A stretch of DNA of 64,000 nucleotides from Hoeflea prorocentri (GTDB taxonomy: Bacteria; Pseudomonadota; Alphaproteobacteria; Rhizobiales; Rhizobiaceae), in assembly GCF_027944115.1 (NCBI RefSeq), contig NZ_JAPJZI010000001.1, forward strand, positions 3,534,001-3,598,000, read 5' to 3'. Made by a program: the position numbers and the translations under genes. The notes beneath the pieces were generated by a model, which did not search any database, had not been told where the DNA came from, and saw nothing but the letters and a program-made list of their open reading frames with translations. Positions 57,542 to 64,000 of this stretch are shown here, in pieces; within the stretch, counting starts at the first letter, position 1; every line of letters starts with the position of its first letter.

Positions 57542-59329
57542 ATGACTGGACGAACAATCAAGGTGTTGGGTGTGCATGGTCTGGGCGATCATCGTGACGG
57601 GACCTGGATGCCGCGATGGACAAAGGCGATCGAAGAATCGTTTCCCCTGGTCGAAGGTGACGCGGTCAGATGTGACTATCTGAACTATGACGACATATTC
57701 TTTGATGAAACGGATCTCAGCGGATTCGAGATTGCCCGTGCCTTGTGGAAGCTTTCAAAAAGCGGGATCGGCAGTTTCGGAAGACGCGACCGCGGCTTTC
57801 TGGACAAGGTGGCTTACTGGGTCCAAAAGTCCGCCGGCTACGTGGTCGCGTGGGTTGAGGATGATGAGTTCCAGCAAAAGACACGGAGCCGGTTGCTTGA
57901 AACCATCATTGAAGAGAAACCGGATGTTCTGATCGCACACAGCCTGGGCTCCCTCATTGCCTACAATGCTCTTTCCCATGCTGTTGCGCGGGACAACCCC
58001 GAGCTGTCATCCGTGGTCAGCAAAATGATCCTGGTTACGATCGGTTCCCAGGTCGGCAATCCGTTTGTGATCGGAAACCTGACCACGGGACGGCTGGACG
58101 CGCTCCCGGTTGCATTCTGGCATCACTGTTACAACAAGCACGACAGCGTCTTCACCCGCCCGATCAACCTGGCAAACGCCGACAATTTTCAACAAACCGA
58201 TACACCCTTCGATATTGAAGGAGCAGCGGACCACGCCGCGGACAGCTACATCTCCCATCCCGCCGCGATCGACGGTATCTGGAGACCCATATGCCATCAG
58301 CGCAGGATCGCGAGATCGTTCAGCGGCGTCAGGGCGCTGCGCGCAAGGCCTGCCGGTGTCAGCGGTCCGTCGCGCCGCGCCTTGCTGGTCGGCATCAATG
58401 CCTACCCCAACGAACAGGACCGGCTTGAAGGATGTGTGAACGACGTCTTCAAAATAAGCGCCGTCCTGCAGGAATGCGGGTTCAAGCCGGAGGAAATACG
58501 GACATGTCTGGACAGCCGCGCAACAGCTGATGGCATACTGGAGCGGCTGGAATGGCTGCTGGACGAGCCGGCCTCCGGCGCGGAACGGGTGTTTTACTTC
58601 AGCGGCCATGGTGCCCAGATACCCGAATATGGCGAACATCACGAACCGGACAGGCTCCTGGAGACACTGGTGCCGTGGGATTTCGACTGGACACGGGAAA
58701 CAGCGATCACCGACGACCGCATCTTCCAGTGGTACAGCCAACTGCCCTATGACATGCGGCTGGCACTGATCTTTGATGCCTGCCACTCAGGTGGCATGAC
58801 GCGAAGTGGCTCTTCCAGACCCAAAGGTCTTTCACCACCCGACGACATTCGGCACCGGGAGCTGAAATGGGACCGCAAGACAAAGATGTGGGTGAGCAGG
58901 AGCTTCAGGCGCCTCAATAAGGACTTTTCAGATAGCGCGAGGGACAGCGCCGCTTTCTTCGGCAAAGACGGCGCCACCGAAAGACTTGGCCGCGCGACCA
59001 TGCTGCGCACTATGTCGGTCGGCGAATACAAGAAGGCGAAGAAGAAGCAGAAGGACAAGCCTGTCGGACCCTATCTGCCCCTTATCATTCAGGCCTGTGC
59101 TGAAAACGAATTAGCCTACGAATATGTTGACGGCGTCACGAGTTACGGAGCCTTTACCTACTCGCTTGTCTCGATACTCAGGCGGAAAACACAAAAGGGC
59201 AAGAAGGTGACATTCGAGCAACTTGTGAAGCTCGCCAGGAATCAACTCAAAGACTTGCAGTATGATCAAGTGCCGCAAATCCTGGGTCCTACAGCCATCA
59301 AGAAGGCTCGCGTGCCCTGGCTGGAATAA
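57542..59329 (+). CDS. Alpha/beta-hydrolase-like domain fused to caspase-like protease
   Basis: A 595-residue cytoplasmic protein. Residues about 1-245 resemble a serine hydrolase/lipase: VLGVHGLGDHRDGTW near the N-terminus and the nucleophile elbow LIAHSLGSLIAY with Ser134. Residues about 280-590 are a peptidase C14 domain: RRALLVGINAYPNEQDRLEG, catalytic His356 in YFSGHGAQIP, and Cys414 in LIFDACHSGGMT; a later QACAENELAYE and YGAFTYSLV complete the fold. The gene is bracketed by repeats R3 and R4; R4 contains its stop codon. Prokaryotic caspases occur as stress or defence effectors, so a toxic-effector role is plausible but inferred. Confidence 0.88.
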   Translation: MTGRTIKVLGVHGLGDHRDGTWMPRWTKAIEESFPLVEGDAVRCDYLNYDDIFFDETDLSGFEIARALWKLSKSGIGSFGRRDRGFLDKVAYWVQKSAGYVVAWVEDDEFQQKTRSRLLETIIEEKPDVLIAHSLGSLIAYNALSHAVARDNPELSSVVSKMILVTIGSQVGNPFVIGNLTTGRLDALPVAFWHHCYNKHDSVFTRPINLANADNFQQTDTPFDIEGAADHAADSYISHPAAIDGIWRPICHQRRIARSFSGVRALRARPAGVSGPSRRALLVGINAYPNEQDRLEGCVNDVFKISAVLQECGFKPEEIRTCLDSRATADGILERLEWLLDEPASGAERVFYFSGHGAQIPEYGEHHEPDRLLETLVPWDFDWTRETAITDDRIFQWYSQLPYDMRLALIFDACHSGGMTRSGSSRPKGLSPPDDIRHRELKWDRKTKMWVSRSFRRLNKDFSDSARDSAAFFGKDGATERLGRATMLRTMSVGEYKKAKKKQKDKPVGPYLPLIIQACAENELAYEYVDGVTSYGAFTYSLVSILRRKTQKGKKVTFEQLVKLARNQLKDLQYDQVPQILGPTAIKKARVPWLE

Positions 59330-59344
59330 CGGTGACCGTTTACT
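59324..59344 (+). repeat. REP-like repeat copy R4
   Basis: GAATAACGGTGACCGTTTAC plus T, continuing TCAATCCCGAATTTTGATCC like R1. It overlaps the last codons and stop of the caspase gene, so the repeat may have trimmed that gene. Confidence 0.82.
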
Positions 59345-59369
59345 CAATCCCGAATTTTGATCCAAAAGC

Positions 59370-59648
59370 GTGATTTCAGGTGAGGTTCTCGGTCAGTCTT
59401 GCAACCGGCCTCAACCAGCACCATGTCTGAAACAGGCTCATAACAAGGACGGATTTGGTTTGGCTTTTCTGGCGATTGCGGCGGCGATATCGGCAATGGT
59501 GGGACTTTCCGCCCACTATCTTGCCATCAAAAAGAACAGGGCGGTCAGGCCGTGGGTTTTCGCGAGCGTCCTGTTTGTGTTGCCGCTTGCCCTGCTGGCG
59601 CTGTTGCCGGCCAGGCAAATCCCGGTCACGGCTTTGGACAACAAGTAA
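59370..59648 (+). CDS. Small two-helix membrane protein, possibly 5'-truncated
   Basis: A 92-codon frame whose second part is a credible membrane protein: helix GLAFLAIAAAISAMVGLSAHYLA, basic loop KKNRAVRPW, helix VFASVLFVLPLALLALLPA. The first about 25 residues from the GTG at 59370 directly follow repeat R4 and look non-homologous, so the true start is uncertain and the gene may have lost its 5' end to the repeat. Convergent with the autotransporter gene. Confidence 0.4.
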   Translation: MISGEVLGQSCNRPQPAPCLKQAHNKDGFGLAFLAIAAAISAMVGLSAHYLAIKKNRAVRPWVFASVLFVLPLALLALLPARQIPVTALDNK

Positions 59649-59661
59649 AAGCCGCCGCGGC

Positions 59662-61431
59662 CTAGAACGAGTGCCGCAGGCCGATTGTTCCGCCGTAGGC
59701 TTCAAAATCTTCATCGCCAAGACCGTCATAAAAGCCCGAGGCTGACAGGCTGAACCCGTTCTCGCCCTTTGCGTCGAATCCGATCTCCAGCTGCGACCTG
59801 ACGCCTTCTTCGGCAAGCCTCGGCTGACCGGAAACCGTTGTCGCCGTGTTGCGTTGAGCAAATGTCCATATACCGGTGACTGTCGTAAAAGGCACGAACG
59901 TCATTCCGTTGTCCAGGGGCATCGCCGCGCTGATCGTCGGCCCGAATTCGAACGTGCCGGTCTCGACCGTCACCTCCGGGATTACAGCGCCAAGGCTGTC
60001 GACATAGGCATCGGACTGTTCGCGGAACCAGGACAGCCTTGCCTCCGGGAGGATGGTCAGGCCGCCGGTGCTGAATTCACCGACCAACGCACCCGTCGCG
60101 AGCCAGCGTCCAGCGTCGAAATCGTCCTGATAGGTCGCAAGCGGGCTGACCTCATTGTAGGACCGCCCCCAGGCCGCCCTTGCGTCAACAATGAGATTGG
60201 GGGCCAGCCGCGCCGTGCCATAGGGGCCGACCATGAAGCCCCAGCCCGTCACCGAGCCGGTGCCGTCAGGCGCGTTCATGTCGGTCCAATCAAACTGGCT
60301 GCCCAGACCAAGAAGTATGTTCTCGGTGAACAGATAGTCCATTCCAGTGTGGACGACGCCGAAATTGCCGTCACCAGCGGCGGCGTTGAAACGGCTGAAC
60401 GTGCCCTCGGCCCAAATGTCGTAACGCTGCCGCGGGGGATCGGCGCCAGGCGGGTTGTTGTCCAGCGCTTCCACCGTCGCGCGATCGAACGCGTTGGTGA
60501 CGGTGGAAGCGCCGGCCTCGTCGGGGGGCGAGCCGACAAGCGCGTTTGCAAGGCCGGTTACGTCGCCGGAAAGGCCTTGCAGTTCAGCTGGCGCGCGTGA
60601 GCGCAGCAGGCTGTAGGAAAGCGATGCACGCTCCCTGCCAAGCGTCGCCTCGAAAGGCAGGGCGCCATTGCGATAGGCAAAGCCGAAACCGCTCACCCCG
60701 CCATTGTTCGTTATCGTGCCGTTCAGGCGGTCGAGCCGCCGTTCCAGTTGCGGCTGGTTTTCAAGGATAAGCCGGCCGCGTGTTTCCGTGAATGCGCCGA
60801 TTTGGCCCGTTGTTACGTCGACCGGATCGAGGCCCGTGCCGGTGACCTCCATCTCAAATGACACATCGGCGTTGTCGAAGTGCCTCGAGCCCTCAAAAGT
60901 GCTACCACCGGGATCAGAACCACAGCTTTCACATCCGCGTGTCTGGTTGAGACGATCGTTTGATGAAAAGCGGTCAATTATCGATGCCCTGATATATTTG
61001 ACCCCGCTGGTGGGGTTTGGAATATCGAAGACGACTGTTCTCGTCTGCCAGATATTGAGAAGCCGGGTCGTGAGCCCAACGCCGACAAATTGATCCCCCT
61101 CTACCAGCTCCGAGTATATCTCAGACCAGCTGGAGCCGTCATAGTAGAAGAGTTTTATGTGAATCCCATTGTTCCATGTATTCCCGTAAAGAGGGATTCG
61201 GTCAGCATACCAATCAAAGGTGATCGTTATCTGGCTCTCACCCGTGACCGCATAATTTAGGTTGCGCACCTGATCGTGTACGTCGGAAACGGCTGCGCCA
61301 TCGGCGAGGAGAACACTGTTCCCGGTTCCGGACGCAGGCGATATCTGCACGGTGGCCGCAGCGTGAGCACCGACGCCGAAAAGCGACAGGGCCAGCCAGA
61401 CCAGTGCAAGCCAGGCAGTTCTCCTGCGCAT
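59662..61431 (-). CDS. Autotransporter-type outer membrane protein
   Basis: A 589-residue protein with an N-terminal signal peptide (RTAWLALVWLALSLFGVGAHA), a beta-rich passenger of about 270 residues with a CESCGSDPGG turn, and a C-terminal autotransporter barrel (from about residue 320: YDIWAEGTFSRFNAAAGDGN ... YGGTIGLRHSF) ending in Phe, the outer-membrane insertion signal. It should present the passenger at the cell surface; the short passenger lacks protease motifs I know. The start ATG 61431 gives the signal peptide; the frame is open to 61647. Confidence 0.85.
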   Translation of the reverse strand: MRRRTAWLALVWLALSLFGVGAHAAATVQISPASGTGNSVLLADGAAVSDVHDQVRNLNYAVTGESQITITFDWYADRIPLYGNTWNNGIHIKLFYYDGSSWSEIYSELVEGDQFVGVGLTTRLLNIWQTRTVVFDIPNPTSGVKYIRASIIDRFSSNDRLNQTRGCESCGSDPGGSTFEGSRHFDNADVSFEMEVTGTGLDPVDVTTGQIGAFTETRGRLILENQPQLERRLDRLNGTITNNGGVSGFGFAYRNGALPFEATLGRERASLSYSLLRSRAPAELQGLSGDVTGLANALVGSPPDEAGASTVTNAFDRATVEALDNNPPGADPPRQRYDIWAEGTFSRFNAAAGDGNFGVVHTGMDYLFTENILLGLGSQFDWTDMNAPDGTGSVTGWGFMVGPYGTARLAPNLIVDARAAWGRSYNEVSPLATYQDDFDAGRWLATGALVGEFSTGGLTILPEARLSWFREQSDAYVDSLGAVIPEVTVETGTFEFGPTISAAMPLDNGMTFVPFTTVTGIWTFAQRNTATTVSGQPRLAEEGVRSQLEIGFDAKGENGFSLSASGFYDGLGDEDFEAYGGTIGLRHSF

Positions 61432-61962
61432 GACGACATGGTCGCAGCGCCCTCGCGCGCAGGATGCCACGGGTTTCGAAATCGTATGCGCATGTCCAGG
61501 CCGGGCAGATGTCACAGGCCCACCTCGCCCGGACCTTCGGTGAAGGCGGCCAGGCTTTGCCGGCCATGCACCGCAGACGTCTCCGGCCGCAAAAGTCGCT
61601 TCGCGCCGACCAAGCGCCTTTGTCATCCATCCTATGAGTCGCTGCACGCCATGCCCCTCTATGTCACGCCTACCCGCGTTGCACAGCCAGCCGAAAAAGC
61701 AGTGCGATCAATTGCATGTGACCGCACAGCCTTCCGTCACATGCGTCGAACTGCCTGCCCGCCGCATTCGCGCCATGCCCTTTGGTTTTACAGGATTGCG
61801 GGCGGGTCCGTTATGCAAACAGCGAAGAGTGCGCAGCAATGCTTTCGGATTTCTTCACATGGAAACAATGGCTTGAGTTGTTACTGCGCAGTTTGCGCAG
61901 GCCTTGCAGCACGCCGGACTGCGGAGCCGAAAAGAGCCTCAGAACTGCAAGAACCTGGTCGA
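61432..61962. other. Gene-free region upstream of the autotransporter gene
   Basis: 531 bp between the AraC gene stop and the autotransporter start, both on the minus strand. Open frames here are not supported. It should contain the autotransporter promoter; its length suits regulation, perhaps by the neighbouring AraC proteins. Confidence 0.4.
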
Positions 61963-63015
61963 TCAGACAACGCCGCTGGTCAGGCTTCTTCGGGCCGGTG
62001 GTGCTTTGCCTTCAAACGCCCTCTGACGGGTCTGCGACGGCAACTCGCCGAACTGCTTGCGGTAGTAACTGGTAAACCGGCTCCAGTCCCAAAAGCTTTC
62101 TTCGGCGGCGATATCGCCGATGCTCTCGTCCGCCCGCTCCGGATCGAGCAATTTATGGCGGGCATTGTGGAGGCGTACGACGCGCAGATAGGCCATAGGC
62201 CCCAGGAAGGCAAAATCCGAAAAGGCCTTCTCCAGCGATCTTTGCGAACCGAGCTCCCGCGTCAGGCCAGCCCTGACCCGATCCATCAAGCCGCTATCGT
62301 TGATCAGCATGGTGCGCGCGCGCTCAAAGCGCTGGAAACCGCGGGCACGATCCACAGTCGACAGGCCGTTGATCTTGAGCCATTCCAGGGTCAGCGCGGA
62401 GGCGATGCCGGTCAATGCGATGTCGTCGATAACGGCGCGCCTTTCCGGATCTCTGGTACCGAGCGCGATTTCCAGCGCCGCAAACATGCGGTCACGCAGC
62501 GTTTGAACCAGATTGACCGATCGAATCAGCACTCCGTTGCGGCCCAGCCCCATCAACCAGTCCGCCAGCTGCGGTTCGAGGACAAGGCTCGCAAGAAGCG
62601 CATCGCGATCGACGGCAAATGCCAGCGTTATGGCATCGGGTGGTGCGACGATAGTCGTCTCCCCACCCGGCGGGGTAACGCAGAGCATGTCCTTGCTCTT
62701 CAGCTTGCCATTGGTGACAAACTGCTTGGTATCGTTAAGCACCAGGCAGAAGCTGAACAAATCCTGGGGCGTTGAGAACTGCTTTTCGATGGCCTGTGAG
62801 GAGAACTCCATGAAGATGGAGACACGTCCGACCATCGCACACAGAACCCGACCCTGAAATATACCCGGCGTGAGCTGCCTGTGGACGACGTTGCTCTGGT
62901 CAAACAGCGAAGTCTGCATTTCGAAATCGCTCTGCGATACGTCGATGACAAAGTCGTTTGGCTCCTGCCGTGCATATTTCGGAAACCAAAGATTTGCAGT
63001 CTCCAAATTCATCAT
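61963..63015 (-). CDS. AraC-family transcriptional regulator
   Basis: A 350-residue regulator with an AraC N-terminal sensor domain (VVHRQLTPGIFQGRVLCAMV; PPGGETTIVAPPDAITLAFAVDRDALLAS) and a C-terminal HTH (FSDFAFLGPMAYLRVVRLHNARHKLL; DIAAEESFWDWSRFTSYYRKQFGELPSQTR). It is paralogous to the next gene (63082) and unlike the three island AraC proteins in the N-terminal part. Start ATG 63015 or 63012 (two Met codons in a row). Confidence 0.9.
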   Translation of the reverse strand: MMNLETANLWFPKYARQEPNDFVIDVSQSDFEMQTSLFDQSNVVHRQLTPGIFQGRVLCAMVGRVSIFMEFSSQAIEKQFSTPQDLFSFCLVLNDTKQFVTNGKLKSKDMLCVTPPGGETTIVAPPDAITLAFAVDRDALLASLVLEPQLADWLMGLGRNGVLIRSVNLVQTLRDRMFAALEIALGTRDPERRAVIDDIALTGIASALTLEWLKINGLSTVDRARGFQRFERARTMLINDSGLMDRVRAGLTRELGSQRSLEKAFSDFAFLGPMAYLRVVRLHNARHKLLDPERADESIGDIAAEESFWDWSRFTSYYRKQFGELPSQTRQRAFEGKAPPARRSLTSGVV

Positions 63016-63081
63016 TGCCCCCGCTGCCAATTTTATGTCTCGTTGTGGTTTAAATTGGCCGCCGGCCAAGGGTGTTCGTTT

Positions 63082-64000
63082 TCATACCGCTGCTACAGAA
63101 ACCCGCTCACGTGCCCGCGATGGCAGTTCGCCGAACTGCTTGCGGTAGTAGCTCGTGAACCGGCTCCAATCCCAAAAACCTTCTTCAGCGGCCAAGTCGC
63201 CGATGCTCTCGTCGATCCGTCCCGGGTCAAGCAGCTTGCGACGGGCATTGTGCAGGCGCAACAAACGAGAATAGGCGAGCGGCCCCATGGCGACGTGTTC
63301 GGAAAAAGCCTGTTCGACCGATCGCCACGAACCGGTACCGTTTAGCAGCCGGGCCTTGTGCATATGGACACTATAAATGTCGTTCATCAGCGCGTTTCGA
63401 GCGTGATGAAAACGCTCGAAACCACGCGGGAGCTGGCGTATCGGAAGCGTATCGGACTTCAGCCATTCAAGGGAGAAGGCGGACGCGATGCTAAACAACA
63501 CCGCCTCGTCGATCACGGCGAGCTTTTGCGGTGTCGTAGCGTGCGCCACGCTTTCAAGCGCTGCCAGTGCGCCTGCGCGAATGCCTTGAACGAAGCTCCT
63601 TGATTTGATCATCTCGCCGTACTTGCCGATGGCCATGAGCCAATCCGCGACGTCGGGCAGCATGCCGGAATTCTCGAGGAACGCGTCGCGCTCAATCGTG
63701 AAGGCCAACATAGTGCCACCCGGCGGGGAAATGCAGATCGCCTCGCCGTTTGGCGGCGTCACGTAAAGCCAATCCATAGATTTGGTGATCCCATTGGCAA
63801 TGAAGGAAGAGGTCTCACGCAACCCCAGGCACATCGCAAAATGGCCCGGCGGCACATCGATATCCTTCTCGATTGCCTGGTTGCAATACTCCATGTAAAT
63901 CGCCAGGCGACCAAGATCGGCGCGAAAAAGTCGGCCCTCAAACCGACCGGGTGTCAGCTGCGTGTATTTTATGTTCAGCTCTGCCATCAGGGACGATTGG
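63082..64000 (-). CDS. AraC-family transcriptional regulator, 5' end beyond window
   Basis: At least 301 residues visible. It aligns with the 61963 gene from TQLTPGRFEGRLF onwards, and its HTH shows SEHVAMGPLAYSRLLRLHNARRKLL and DLAAEEGFWDWSRFTSYYRKQFGELPSRAR. The frame is open to the edge (QSSL before the Met at 63987), and the paralog has about 45 more N-terminal residues, so the true start is probably outside. The two genes are 66 bp apart in the same direction. Confidence 0.88.
   Translation of the reverse strand, partial: QSSLMAELNIKYTQLTPGRFEGRLFRADLGRLAIYMEYCNQAIEKDIDVPPGHFAMCLGLRETSSFIANGITKSMDWLYVTPPNGEAICISPPGGTMLAFTIERDAFLENSGMLPDVADWLMAIGKYGEMIKSRSFVQGIRAGALAALESVAHATTPQKLAVIDEAVLFSIASAFSLEWLKSDTLPIRQLPRGFERFHHARNALMNDIYSVHMHKARLLNGTGSWRSVEQAFSEHVAMGPLAYSRLLRLHNARRKLLDPGRIDESIGDLAAEEGFWDWSRFTSYYRKQFGELPSRARERVSVAAV

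Noticed and set aside
61276-62775. 499-codon open frame on the plus strand
   Set aside because: Runs antisense across the autotransporter start, the spacer and the AraC gene; no domain and no ribosome site.

Overview
The window looks like a chromosomal segment of an alphaproteobacterium of the order Rhizobiales, close to the Rhizobium/Sinorhizobium/Hoeflea type. The reasons are the GC-rich core genes, the flagellar/chemotaxis cluster laid out as in Sinorhizobium meliloti (with visN/visR, motE, cheT, cheX, cheD and a globin-type soluble receptor), several tandem short flagellins, and the rhizobial block yacG-maf-infA-LMW-PTP-UPF0262-hisD-DUF2948-murA. The genus cannot be fixed from the sequence alone.

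Region 1 (1-34943) is the flagellar and chemotaxis regulon. From the left edge, on the minus strand: motB (cut by the edge), a FliH-like gene, three flagellin genes each with its own leader and terminator, then fliP-fliL-flgH-motE-flgI-flgA-flgG-fliE-flgC-flgB, an unknown one-TM gene, fliI, flgF and a DUF1217 gene. A divergent promoter region separates these from the plus-strand operon motA-fliM-fliN-fliG-flhB plus two small unknown ORFs. The minus strand resumes with visR and visN (LuxR-type master regulators), fliF, and the che operon: soluble globin-like receptor, mcpE, cheX, cheY1, cheA, cheW, cheR, cheB, cheY2, cheD, cheT. Together these encode basal body, rod, rings, switch, stator, export parts, filament and the two-CheY rhizobial chemotaxis pathway.

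Region 2 (about 35000-45862) is accessory. A large polytopic membrane protein gene (35852-37966) is followed by a block of three related AraC-type regulators, a TadE/TadG pair and a LuxR-type regulator, ending at tRNA-Phe. Both ends of the block carry the same ancestral segment (3' end of the membrane protein gene, 64-bp spacer, tRNA-Phe) in reciprocally decayed form: at the left the gene is intact and the tRNA is a remnant, at the right the gene is a remnant and the tRNA is intact.

Region 3 (45992-51955) is conserved housekeeping DNA: yacG, maf, infA, LMW phosphatase/ArsC-like gene, UPF0262, hisD, DUF2948, murA, a small basic protein and tRNA-Thr(GGT).

Region 4 (51956-59650) is a young, AT-richer accessory zone. 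A 5.06-kb element sits in tRNA-Thr, whose 3' 63 bp are duplicated at 56950-57012. It carries a translationally coupled SIR2 + HerA-type ATPase pair (a recognised anti-phage NADase defence type), a RAYT-like Y1 transposase bracketed by 21-bp inverted repeats, and a secreted cysteine-rich protein; no integrase is visible. Just beyond it is a fusion of an alpha/beta-hydrolase-like domain to a caspase-like protease, bracketed by direct copies of the same repeat found around the transposase gene.

Region 5 (59662-64000) has an autotransporter-type outer membrane protein and two adjacent paralogous AraC-type regulators, the last cut by the window edge.
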